In this document: piece after piece, positions 24,765 to 32,918 of the stretch
Numbering within the stretch: the first letter of the stretch is position 1
Layout: each line of letters opens with the position of its first letter
Notes under the pieces: model-generated
What the model was told of the DNA's origin: nothing
The model's database searches: none
What the model saw: the letters and a program-made list of their open reading frames with translations, nothing else
Assembly: GCA_965248805.1 (NCBI GenBank)
Contig: CBDFKJ010000005.1
Span: forward strand, 186,001-250,000
DNA length: 64,000 bases
Direction of reading: 5' to 3'
From: CBDFKJ01 sp965248805
GTDB taxonomy: Bacteria > Pseudomonadota > Alphaproteobacteria > UBA6615
Made by a program: the position numbers and the translations under genes

Positions 24765-25590
24765 TCAGAAGCTCAGATTGCCGCTCAGCGTGACCACACT
24801 CTCGGTGAATTCATCCTCGCTGACATCGGCGAACTGGCGCTGCGCGGCATAGCCGGCCGACACGCTCAAGTTGATCGCGGCCCGATAACTCAAGCTGGAG
24901 CGCAGCCGCACGCGATCCTCGTCGCCCCTGCCGGCTTCCGCGAAATCGATGTGACGAACTGAACCGCTCAAATTGAACCCGGCACGAGGCGAAAGCTGGC
25001 GGGACCAGGTAACGGAGCCGGCAATGTTGGTCTCGGTATTCTCTATCTCCGACACGTCCTCTTGCGTGCCATAGGTGGCCCGGACCGTGATCGCGTTGGG
25101 GCCGCTGCTGCGGGTGAGTGCAGACGAGAACCGGCGGTTGCGGGTCGTGCGGTCATCGATATCGAACGGACTGGTGTTCTGGTCGAATGGCAGTCCGGTG
25201 CGGGAATCGATGAACCCCCCATCTTCGCCGACGTCAAGGAAGGAAAGATCCCTTTGCAGCCGGTCCTGAGCGGTATTCACAGTTTCGGCGTAGGAAGCGA
25301 CGAGCCGTGTCCTGGGTCCAATCTCCTGAGTGAGACTGCCGTTGAAGTTCTCATTATCGTCACTACGACCATAGCTCAGCGAAACGGAGCTACCCGGGCT
25401 CGGGTTCCAACGCAAGCCGACACGCCATGTCACGCCGTCAAACTCGTTGGTGTTGTCGCCATCGTCGAACAGTTCGTAGCCGGCGGCGATAGACTGCCCG
25501 TGAGTCGATAGCGGAGGTCGGCCGATCCGTTGGCACGTGTTATCGATTCGGACTCGGACCTGTCAGTGTACGACCCATCGGTCTGAGCCA
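24765..25590 (-). pseudogene. TIGR03016-like outer-membrane beta-barrel protein, C-terminal part with a frameshift
   Basis: About 220 residues from 25433 down form alternating amphipathic strands ending in FTESVVTLSGNLSF, the aromatic C-terminus of an outer-membrane barrel. GLRWNPSPGSSVSLSYGRSD and RTRLVASYAETVNTAQDRLQ resemble the TIGR03016 family found with exosortase and exopolysaccharide genes. Near 25490 the homology changes frame (ADLRYRLTGSLSP upstream, YELFDDGDNTNEFDG after), and the N-terminal half is missing where the next fragment starts. Confidence 0.6.
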
Positions 25591-25594
25591 GAAG

Positions 25595-25969
25595 TTGGCA
25601 CCGACGGCGCACTTCTCGCGGCGGATTGTCGGCACCAGCAAGGGCACTGTAGCCTTGATGCGCGCCAAGCCCGAAGATGTCGCTCTAGGCGAGCATGTTG
25701 CTTTGCCCGAGCTCATTGTGTTCCAGCGCTACAATCGGGACGCGCCGGATACCGTGCGCATCGAGGCGGCCGATCGGATCAGGTGCTTCACGGGTCTGGT
25801 CGATCAAGCAGTCAACTACAATGCATTGCGCAGGAAGGGTTTCGACACTGTATCGCGCTTGGCCGAACACTGTCGTGCATTTGAGCTCGAATTCAGCGAC
25901 ATCGACGCTGCGATTGCCGCGTTAACGCAGGCCTGCGAGGCCAGCAGGAAAGCCGGTTGTGCCGCCTGA
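25595..25969 (+). pseudogene. HPr-kinase-related protein, C-terminal fragment
   Basis: About 125 residues beginning near RIVGTSKGTVALMRAKPEDV and continuing LIVFQRYNRDAP, VNYNALRRKGFDTVSRLAEH and FSDIDAAIAALTQ resemble the C-terminal part of the HprK-related kinase A family seen in exosortase-associated exopolysaccharide clusters. The P-loop half is absent. The start shown (TTG) is only the first possible codon. Its stop overlaps the start of the nucleotidyltransferase gene. Confidence 0.5.
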
Positions 25970-27047
25970 GACCGACCTGCAGGCGACTCCCTTCGCCGTC
26001 GCGCTGCGCGAGCCGCGGCGCGCCGCCGATTTCGATTTGGATACATGGAACTGCGTTGTGCGACAGGCGCGAAATTGCGGCCTGTTGGCGAAGCTGCAAG
26101 CGCGATTTGACGATTCCGGCACGGGCGACCGCGTTCCGGATGAAGTGCGCGCGGTCATGGCAGACGACTGGGCGGCCGCGGATCGCCGGCAGATCGAAAT
26201 GCGGTTCGAAGTCAATCGCCTGTTACGTGCGACCGCGCATCTCCAGGTGCCCATTATCTTGTTGAAGGGCGCCGCTTATTTGTTCGCCAAGCTACCGCCG
26301 GCGCGTGGCCGGTACGCCTCCGATGTCGACATCTTGGCGCCAGCCGACCAACTGGACTCCGTCGAGCAGGCGCTGCTGGCGGCGGGCTGGATCTCGGCCA
26401 AAGAAGACGATTACGACCAGGCCTACTACCGGAAATGGATGCACGAACTGCCGCCGCTGCTGCATCCGGAACGGCAGACCGTCATCGACCTCCATCACAC
26501 CATCCTGCCGCGCACCAGCCGCATTCGACCCGATGCGTTCGCCCTTATCGCCGACGCGCGTGGTCTTTCCGAGCCCGGATTGCGGGTTTTGGCGCCGACC
26601 GACATGGTCATCCATAGTTGTCTGCATCTGTTTCACGACGGTGCGTTCGCGGGAGGGTTGCGCGATCTGATCGATCTCGATGAGTTGTTGCGCTATTTCG
26701 CACGCCAGGACGGCTTTTGGGCGGAGCTGTACGCGCGCGCCCAGTTGCATGGCGCGCTTCGTCCCATGTTCTGGCTGGTCCACTTGACCACGCGTCTGCT
26801 CGGCACGCCGGTGCCGCAGTCGTTGCAGACGGCTATCGCCCCCGCAGGTCCGTCGGCGCTCACCCGGCGGTTAATGGACGGTCTGGTGCTGCGCACGGTG
26901 CTGCCGTCGCGGCCGCGCCGTCCAACGCGCACGTCCGGATTTGTGCCCTGGTTGCTTTACTGCCGGTCTCAAGCACTGCGCATGCCGCCGGGCATGCTGG
27001 CGCGACACCTTAGCCTCAAGGCGCTTCGGCGCGCGCCAGCCAGGTAG
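25959..27047 (+). CDS. Nucleotidyltransferase-fold protein (NTP_transf_5 / PF14907-like)
   Basis: A 362-residue protein with IILLKGAAYLFAKLPPARGR followed by YASDVDILAP, the G-x-D-x-D-type acidic pair of minimal nucleotidyltransferases, and VIDLHHTILP further on. Members of this family occur in capsule and exosortase-type exopolysaccharide clusters beside HprK-like genes, as here. The substrate is unknown. It starts at GTG 25959 and overlaps the previous fragment by 11 bases; its end overlaps the convergent VanZ-like gene by 32 bases. Confidence 0.75.
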   Translation: MPPETDLQATPFAVALREPRRAADFDLDTWNCVVRQARNCGLLAKLQARFDDSGTGDRVPDEVRAVMADDWAAADRRQIEMRFEVNRLLRATAHLQVPIILLKGAAYLFAKLPPARGRYASDVDILAPADQLDSVEQALLAAGWISAKEDDYDQAYYRKWMHELPPLLHPERQTVIDLHHTILPRTSRIRPDAFALIADARGLSEPGLRVLAPTDMVIHSCLHLFHDGAFAGGLRDLIDLDELLRYFARQDGFWAELYARAQLHGALRPMFWLVHLTTRLLGTPVPQSLQTAIAPAGPSALTRRLMDGLVLRTVLPSRPRRPTRTSGFVPWLLYCRSQALRMPPGMLARHLSLKALRRAPAR

Positions 27048-28254
27048 GCCCGAAGGCCCGCGTCACGATCAGCCGGAACAGGCCGGCGATCGCGAGGCCA
27101 GTGAGTACGCCCAGGCCATCGATGACGAGATCGAACCAGCTGCTGCTGCGCGTGATAACGAACAGCTGCAGCACCTCAGAGGTCAGCAACGCCAGGCCGA
27201 GATAGGCCGCCAGTGCGCGGACGGGCGTCGCGGGGAAGGACAGCCAAGCGGCGAACGCGAGTGCGGCAAAGCACAGAAAGTGGCCGAGTTCCTTGAATGA
27301 TATCGGGGAGTCGGCGGCAAGGTCGGACGGCATGCGCGGTGGCGAATCGATCATTAGGTTCCCTCGATTGCCGGCATCTGGCGCTGCGCCGGGTCGAGGC
27401 GCCGCGTCCGGTGTAGCGGTGAGCCGGTCGGCGGCTTGGTCGGCGGTCGATGCCGTGAGGGGGTTGTAGGTCCGTAGCGAGTCCTCCAGCGGAGCCGCCG
27501 CCCGGCTGAATTGGGGCTGCGGCGTCAAGACTCCTGCTAGCGCCACAACGCTCACGCCGACCAGCAGGACCTTTCCGGCCGCCAGTCCACGCCGGCGCAA
27601 CAGCCCGGTGGCGATCCACGCGATGACAAGCACCCACGCGGCAAGCAGTACATACATGGAGATCAACATGGCCGGCCGCAGCTCAACGGGCCTCAGGCGC
27701 AGGCCGCGCAATGCGACTTCACCGCTGAGCGACGCGTTGCGTGCGATCAGCACCATGCGGTCGACGCTGCCGCCCAGTGGAATATCAACCGAGTGCCAGG
27801 TCCAGCCATAGCTGCCGTCGACGGTGACGATGCGCTTCGGCCAGTACCACAACGACTTCCCGGTGCGATCGAAACCCCAGAGCGCGACCTCGGCATACTG
27901 CCACGGTCGGGTACCATGCTCGATTTTGTCGGCTCGAACTTCGATCTCTGCCCGGATCGCGCCGGCATCCGGAAGCGCAGGCAAGACATAGGCCGCGAAG
28001 TGCCCCGGCGCGCGCGGCTCCGCGTCGACGCGGAGGACGGCTCGCTCGTCCGCATCATCGATGCGCACACCGTCGCGGAACTGAGCCGCACCGACCCATT
28101 GGCCGCTGTCGCCGGCCAGGTCGGCGGCGCCGGAAACGGCTCTATAGCGCCCCGGTGAGGCCATGACCGCCAGCGACACAATGCACAGTGCGATCACCCA
28201 ATATGCCTGCCGCGTCTTTAGGATCGGCAACAATGCGCTCATGACCGCCGCCAT
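27016..28254 (-). CDS. VanZ-like membrane protein with an extracytoplasmic domain
   Basis: A 412-residue membrane protein. One helix (YWVIALCIVSLAVMA) near the N-terminus precedes a beta-rich domain of about 150 residues that looks like a carbohydrate-binding fold (WQYAEVALWGFDRTGKSLWY, WTWHSVDIPLGGSVDRMVLI). Then come several helices, and the C-terminal VanZ-like part has FKELGHFLCFAALAF and RSSSWFDLVIDGLGVLTG. VanZ-type proteins are common in exopolysaccharide/exosortase loci. It is convergent with the nucleotidyltransferase. Start ATG 28254 is not certain; another lies at 28242. Confidence 0.75.
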   Translation of the reverse strand: MAAVMSALLPILKTRQAYWVIALCIVSLAVMASPGRYRAVSGAADLAGDSGQWVGAAQFRDGVRIDDADERAVLRVDAEPRAPGHFAAYVLPALPDAGAIRAEIEVRADKIEHGTRPWQYAEVALWGFDRTGKSLWYWPKRIVTVDGSYGWTWHSVDIPLGGSVDRMVLIARNASLSGEVALRGLRLRPVELRPAMLISMYVLLAAWVLVIAWIATGLLRRRGLAAGKVLLVGVSVVALAGVLTPQPQFSRAAAPLEDSLRTYNPLTASTADQAADRLTATPDAAPRPGAAPDAGNRGNLMIDSPPRMPSDLAADSPISFKELGHFLCFAALAFAAWLSFPATPVRALAAYLGLALLTSEVLQLFVITRSSSWFDLVIDGLGVLTGLAIAGLFRLIVTRAFGPTWLARAEAP

Positions 28255-28292
28255 GCTGCTCGTGGGAAATCGCCTGCTCGGCGCTCACGAGT

Positions 28293-28369
28293 TGGTAGGC
28301 GGGGGAAGGTATCGAACCTTCCGACCTCTCCCGTGTTGTAGGAACGCTCTGCCACTGAGCTACCCGCCT
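28293..28369 (-). tRNA. tRNA-like gene, closest to tRNA-Val, unusual anticodon loop
   Basis: On the minus strand the sequence has a 5' strand AGGCGGG, D arm GCTCAGTGGCAGAGC, anticodon arm TTCCT-ACAACAC-GGGAG, T arm around GGTTCGATACC and a 3' end CCCGCCT followed by ACCA. In a canonical fold the anticodon would be AAC (valine) but position 33 would be C instead of the near-universal U, and one extra base sits between T stem and acceptor. The encoded CCA supports a true tRNA origin, but decoding is doubtful; it may be a degenerate copy. Confidence 0.6.
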
Positions 28370-28557
28370 ATGAAAATACAGGGGCCCGCCGACCGCGCGG
28401 CCCAGGCGTGGCCATCGCGGATGCAGAATGCGCTCTAGACCAGACTGAAACAATTCCGTCACGTAGGCCGCACTTGGCGCCGCGCTCGCCCGTATCAAGT
28501 TACCGGCTCCTGAGCCGCCGCGTCGCCAAATGAAGCTGTATCGGATTGGACAGCGCG

Positions 28558-28746
28558 CTAGCCGGCAAACAGCGCATGCAGCGCCAATCCCAGCAGCACG
28601 TAGCAGCCGATCGTTCTACCGATGAGCACGGTTTGCGCTACGGCCGCCCGCGGTCCGTAACGGCGCGCTTGGTGAGTGGGTGGTTGGCCTTCCTGATCGT
28701 TGTGGCGGCCGGCGACTACGGCGCTGGCGACGGGAATGACCGACAA
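28558..28746 (-). CDS. Small hypothetical protein with one C-terminal membrane helix
   Basis: A 62-residue frame whose last third (IGCYVLLGLALHALFAG) is a strong membrane helix; the first part is polar and uninformative. It could be the C-terminal remnant of a larger membrane protein. The rest of the 28370-28931 stretch shows no other gene. Confidence 0.25.
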   Translation of the reverse strand: MSVIPVASAVVAGRHNDQEGQPPTHQARRYGPRAAVAQTVLIGRTIGCYVLLGLALHALFAG

Positions 28747-28931
28747 AAGTACCTCCCCCTGGGATCAACATTTCTTATTGGTTCTCATAGAAATCCACAG
28801 GTGCGGTCGTGTCAATGACGCTCGGCTATACTTCCCGATCACAGATGCAGCAAATTGAAGCACTGATTATACTGTTCGGTTGGCGCCGGCGCTCTCACGG
28901 CCGCCGGATGGCGGCCCTCGCCTACCGGCAT

Positions 28932-29661
28932 TCAATCGGTGTGGCCAAAGTGTTTCATTACAGTGCTGCGCCTTGTGATGTCCTCGATGCGCGCGATGGG
29001 ATCGCCCGGAAGCTCGCTGCGCCACTTATCCGCCGAAGTCCGCGGGTTCTTGAACACACTGTGATAGGCGCTGTTCTCGCGCCCGGTACTGGCGCGGAGG
29101 AAGTCTTCCGATTGCCGCGCCCAATCGAGACCGGCAAAGCCGAACAGGTCGCGCACGGCCGTCGCGGGATCCTCGCACAGTCGTTCGTAGACGACGGTTT
29201 TGCAGTTGGGGAGATCGGCTGTGTCGGCGATCGCCTTTTCGTTACACACGACCACTCCCAGGCCAGGCGTTCGACGGCGTGGCCCCGGCGAAAGACATCG
29301 AGGCTCAGCCCGTGCGCCTTCGCCTGCTCCGTGTCCAACAGTGCTTCGAACATACCGAAGTCCTCGCTCGCGGAATCCTTCGCCTCGAAGCCGCCGGTCG
29401 CCTCGCCAGTCAGCCGCGACGATATCTGGCCGCAGGGATGACGCAGCGTCACGATGGACTCGCAGTGTGGCAACAGGCGCGCGATCAGGCCGATGCGGCC
29501 ATACATACCGATCGACTTCCAGACGATTGTCAGATCAGATGCGGTTCGTGGATCGAAGAAGTCGGGGATCGGCGCCCGCGCGCGCAGCCGGTGTCCGAGC
29601 CTGGCGAGATAGACGAACAGCCGGCGCAATTGATAGTCGCCGGCGCTCAGATAGGCCTTAT
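28932..29661 (-). pseudogene. Sulfotransferase, 5'-truncated and frameshifted
   Basis: The frame entering from 29661 reads TIVWKSIGMYGRIGLIARLL, SIVTLRHPCGQISSRL and AVERLAWEW, typical of sulfotransferase-family proteins with the 3'-phosphate binding region near RHP. At about 29250 one base is missing and homology continues in the next frame with VVCNEKAIADTADLPN, VVYERLCEDP and FKNPRTSADKWR. The 5' end is cut by the IS1182-like end at 29662. The gene is dead. Confidence 0.75.
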
Positions 29662-29725
29662 CAGCCCGTTGACGAAGTCCGGCGTGTCTGATTCTGTCTG
29701 AACATAGAGATTTAGACGGGCGTCG
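29662..29725 (+). repeat. IS1182-like left end, same 64 bp as 8993-9056
   Basis: Identical in sequence and orientation to 8993-9056. Here it is followed by an ATG four bases later that starts an IS1182-like transposase, identifying the repeat as an insertion-sequence end. Confidence 0.75.
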
Positions 29726-29729
29726 TGCG

Positions 29730-29905
29730 ATGGCATTGAGACGACAGAGCGAGGTTCAGGGTGACCTCGTGGTGACATGGGCGGAGATGCCGCGTTCGCC
29801 TGGACACGCGTTTTTCGACCGGCTGCATGAGTTGCTGACCGAGTCTGGCTTTGACGGCTTCGTGGAGGCGACGTGCAAGCCATACTACGCACCTCGGATG
29901 GGGGC
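29730..29905 (+). pseudogene. IS1182-like transposase, N-terminal fragment
   Basis: The first 58 codons (MALRRQSEVQGDLVVTWAEM, then FFDRLHELLTESGFDGF and CKPYYAPRMGAP) match the N-terminus of IS1182-type transposases. After MGAP the sequence leaves the family, and a DUF2306 gene begins within about 20 bases. All catalytic residues are absent. Confidence 0.7.
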
Positions 29906-29986
29906 TCCTTGGCAAGATGACGCGTGATCGTTTGGCTGCATCTGGTCAACGCGATTCTGGTTCTGGGTCTCGGCACAGCGAACCTA

Positions 29987-30871
29987 GTGGAGGGATCGGA
30001 ACGAAAGAGTCCGAATTGGGGTTCCGTATTTTGCTGTGGTATGCGCCCGGCAAGGCGCCGGTCCCGCTCGATCGTGTCGCCGAGATCGTGCGCCTGACGC
30101 AGCAACCGCCGCCGTTTGAGGCGACCCACTGGACGTTGCGCGCGATGGCCAGGGCGGCCGGTATTGCCGCCTCGACGGTGCAGGCGATCTGGAAGGCTCA
30201 CGGTCTCAGCCCGCACCGCTGGCGCAACTTCAAGCTGTCGACCGACCCTGCCTTCGCCGAGAAACTCACCGATATCGTCGGCCTGTATGTCGACCCGCCG
30301 GCCCATGCGGTGGTGTTGTCGATCGATGAGAAGTCACAGATCCAGGCGCTCGACCGCCGGTCTGCCGATGAAGAAGGGACGCGCCGGCACCATGACCCAT
30401 GACTACAAACGGCACGGCACGACCACGCTGTTTGCGGCGCTCAACGTTCTGGACGGAGCGGTGATCGGCCAGAACATGCAGCGCCACCGCCATCAGGAGT
30501 TCATCCGCTTCCTCAACCGCATCGAGCGCACGGTGCCGGCGGACAAGGCCATCCACGCGATCGTCGACAACTACGCGGCGCACAACAAGGACAAGGTCCG
30601 CGCCTGGCTCGCCCGCCATCCGCGCTGGACTTTCCACTTCACACCGACCTCCTGCTCGTGGCTCAATGCCGTCGAGGGCTTCTTCGCAAAACTCACCCGG
30701 CGGCGGCTCAAGCACGGCGTCTTCCATTCCGTCGTCGATCTCCAGGCCGCAATCAACCGCTTCGTCCGCGAATACAATGCGGCCAACCCACAGCCATTCA
30801 TATGGAAAGCCGACCCCGACGACATCATCGCAGCCCGAAACCGAGGGTTCCAAACGTTGGAATCAATCCAC
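29987..30871 (+). mobile_element. IS630-family element copy B (885 bp)
   Basis: Same ends as copy A, in opposite orientation, flanked by TA at 29985-29986 and 30872-30873. It is seven bases longer than copies A and D because CCATGAC is duplicated near 30391-30404, which breaks the transposase frame. Confidence 0.9.
30016..30871 (+). pseudogene. IS630-family transposase with a 7-bp duplication (copy B)
   Basis: The frame runs as in copy A to EEGTRRHHDP, then stops; the rest of the DDE domain (from HDYKRHGTTTLFAALNVLDG) is in the next frame. The first catalytic Asp is thus separated from the second Asp and Glu. The 7-bp repeat is absent from copies A and D, so it arose after insertion or during copying. 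Confidence 0.85.
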
Positions 30872-31213
30872 TAGTCCTTGCCAAGGGCACGCTGCGCCAC
30901 CGCATGACCGGATGGGTCTGGATCCTCGCCATGCTGTGCGTGACGCTGTCCTCCTTCGCCATACGGGACCTGAACGATGGTGCGCTGAGTTGGATTCACG
31001 CGCTCACAGTCTGGACTCTGTTCAGCATGCTCGTGGCTATCGCCGCGATCCGCCGCGGACGCGCCGACATCCATGCCGGTTTCATGATCGGAACGATGAT
31101 GGGCGTCGTGGTTGCGGGCTCGCTCGCGCTTTCGCCGGGGCGGTTCTTGAGCGAACTACTCGGCTATTAGACCCGGGCCTTGTTGTGTCCGCCGTGCGTG
31201 CGCTGGGAGCCAC

Positions 31214-31354
31214 ATGACCAGGCGCAAGCGCTTCAAGGTCCGGCCACCGAAAATCCCCGCGGGGGCTCGTAAGACGATCAGCGGACGAGTCGGCCCGACG
31301 CCCGAGCAGAAGGCGCGACGGATCGCGCTCGTCGGCAATGACCAAGATCCTCTA
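31214..31354 (+). pseudogene. N-terminal fragment of an unrecognised protein cut by IS630 copy C
   Basis: From ATG 31214 the frame gives MTRRKRFKVRPPKIPAGARK and then GRVGPTPEQKARRIALVGND before running into the IS630 end at 31355. The basic, proline-containing start looks like a real protein of alphaproteobacteria, but no family can be named. Confidence 0.4.
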
Positions 31355-31763
31355 GTGGATTGATTCCAACGTTTGGAACCCTCGGTTTCGGGCTGCGATG
31401 ATGTCGTCGGGGTCGGCTTTCCATATGAATGGCTGTGGGTTGGCCGCATTGTATTCGCGGACGAAGCGGTTGATTGCGGCCTGGAGATCGACGACGGAAT
31501 GGAAGACGCCGTGCTTGAGCCGCCGCCGGGTGAGTTTTGCGAAGAAGCCCTCGACGGCATTGAGCCACGAGCAGGAGGTCGGTGTGAAGTGGAAAGTCCA
31601 GCGCGGATGGCGGGCGAGCCAGGCGCGGACCTTGTCCTTGTTGTGCGCCGCGTAGTTGTCGACGATCGCGTGGATGGCCTTGTCCGCCGGCACCGTGCGC
31701 TCGATGCGGTTGAGGAAGCGGATGAACTCCTGATGGCGGTGGCGCTGCATGTTCTGGCCGATC
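31355..31763 (-). mobile_element. IS630-family element copy C, truncated
   Basis: The 409 bases carry the right-hand inverted repeat (GTGGATTGATTCCAACG) and the last 132 transposase codons, from about MQRHRHQEFIRFLNRIER to the stop, with the second Asp and the Glu. After C31763 the sequence changes abruptly to the DNA next to vapC. The other end is lost. Confidence 0.88.
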
Positions 31764-31801
31764 TCTACACCGCAACGCGGTTCCCAGGGCTCGCGCGCTG
31801 A

Positions 31802-32215
31802 TCACGCTTCCCAGGGATTGAGAAGCTCAACACCGGTTCCGGCGAAGTCGCGGACATTGCGAGTTACGATGGTCAGGCGGTGACGGAGCGCCGTGGCCGC
31901 GATCAGGCTGTCGATGGCGGGGACCGATCGCTCAAGACGTGCCATCAGGCGGCCCCACTCATCGGCGACGCCCGCATCGACCGTCAGAACACGCTCTTCG
32001 AACCAGGCGGGAAGCCGTGTTTCGAGCCAGCCAGCTATGCGGGCGCGGCGCCGACCATGGGTCAGCCTCTCGACCCCCTTGCGCAGCTCCCCCAGGGTCA
32101 ACACGCTGATGTAGAGCACTTCCTGTGGGGTCGCTTCGAACCATTCGCTCACGAGCCGGGAAGGCTTGGGCTTCACAAGTTCGGAAAGCGCGCAGGTATC
32201 GATCAGAAAGCTCAC
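31802..32215 (-). CDS. vapC: VapC-type PIN-domain ribonuclease toxin
   Basis: A 137-residue PIN-domain protein. It opens FLIDTCALSELVKPKP with the first acidic residue, has the central LTLGELRKGVERL Glu, VTVDAGVADEWGRL-like middle and the PAIDSLIAATALRHRL acidic cluster with the later Asp in TRNVRDFAGTGV. These residues bind the metal used to cut RNA. Its GTG start overlaps the antitoxin stop (GTGA), typical for VapBC operons. The gene ends 38 bases from an IS630 remnant. Confidence 0.88.
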   Translation of the reverse strand: MSFLIDTCALSELVKPKPSRLVSEWFEATPQEVLYISVLTLGELRKGVERLTHGRRRARIAGWLETRLPAWFEERVLTVDAGVADEWGRLMARLERSVPAIDSLIAATALRHRLTIVTRNVRDFAGTGVELLNPWEA

Positions 32216-32460
32216 AGATCGACCTCGCGCGGCAACGACTTGTCCCGTTCGGTATCCAGTTCGATCCCCATCAGGGGAGAGGACCTCAGCAGCTTGACCA
32301 GACTGGGCTTGCGGCCCCTGAGCCGGTCGAACTCTTGTTTCGAGACCACCACCGCCGTCGTCCGCCCGCGCACGGTAATCGCCTGGGGGCCGGCCTCGGC
32401 GGCATCGCGCAACAACTTGCTGAAGCGCGCCTTGGCTTCCTGCACCTGCCAACTGTTCAT
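32212..32460 (-). CDS. vapB: Phd/YefM-family antitoxin
   Basis: An 82-residue antitoxin starting NSWQVQEAKARFSKLLRDA, the Phd/YefM fold that binds DNA and neutralises the adjacent toxin through its C-terminal part. ATG 32460 is preceded by AGGAGA at good distance. The gene precedes and overlaps vapC and probably represses its own promoter, which would lie in the 42 bases before the divergent NlpC/P60 gene. Confidence 0.88.
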   Translation of the reverse strand: MNSWQVQEAKARFSKLLRDAAEAGPQAITVRGRTTAVVVSKQEFDRLRGRKPSLVKLLRSSPLMGIELDTERDKSLPREVDL

Positions 32461-32501
32461 CAATGTCTCCTGACCATTCTGACCAGATCACAATAACGCC
32501 C

Positions 32502-32918
32502 ATGACCGCGGAACGCCACTGGGCCGAGGACCTGATCGGCCGCCCGTGGGAAGCGGGCGGACGCGGACCGCACGCGTTCGACTGCTGGGGCCTGGTGCGC
32601 TGGTGCTGGCGCGAGCGCTTCGCCATCGAGGTGCCCGAGATCCCGGTCGACGCCGCGAACCTGCGCGCCGTGCTCGCCGGCTTCCGCCATCACCCCGAAA
32701 GGGAGCGTTGGAAACTGATCGAGCGCGCCCGCGAGGGCGACGCCGTGCTGATGCGCCAGTCCCGCCATCCGGTCCATGTGGGCCTGTGGCTCGCGGTCGA
32801 CGGCGGCGGCGTGCTCCATGCCGCCCGCGATATCGGCGTGGTGTTCCAGGGCCCGGCCGATCTCACGGCCCATGGCTGGCGCATCGAGGGTTTCTATCGC
32901 TTCACCGGAGACGCTTGA
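32502..32918 (+). CDS. Phage tail-assembly NlpC/P60-family peptidase
   Basis: A 138-residue protein with WAEDLIGRPWEAGGRGPHAF then DCWGLVRWCWRERF (catalytic Cys in F-D-C-W-G) and HVGLWLAVDGGGVLHA (His), the NlpC/P60 cysteine-peptidase pattern of tail protein K and of gene-transfer-agent cell-wall peptidases. It probably cleaves peptidoglycan during DNA delivery. Its stop overlaps the ATG of the J-like gene. An earlier ATG at 32463 is possible. Upstream tail genes are missing, replaced by vapBC. Confidence 0.82.
   Translation: MTAERHWAEDLIGRPWEAGGRGPHAFDCWGLVRWCWRERFAIEVPEIPVDAANLRAVLAGFRHHPERERWKLIERAREGDAVLMRQSRHPVHVGLWLAVDGGGVLHAARDIGVVFQGPADLTAHGWRIEGFYRFTGDA

Larger units (their letters stand above)
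29924..31170 (+). pseudogene. DUF2306 membrane protein interrupted by IS630 copy B
   Basis: The first part, 29924-29986, gives IVWLHLVNAILVLGLGTANL; the second, from 30874, continues VLAKGTLRHRMTGWVWILAM and RDLNDGALSWIHALTVWTL to the stop at 31170. Joined across one TA they form a 4-helix DUF2306-like protein of about 119 residues. The insertion interrupts it after the first helix. GTG 29924 is the only start after an in-frame stop; the original start may have been upstream of the IS1182 remnant. Confidence 0.75.
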
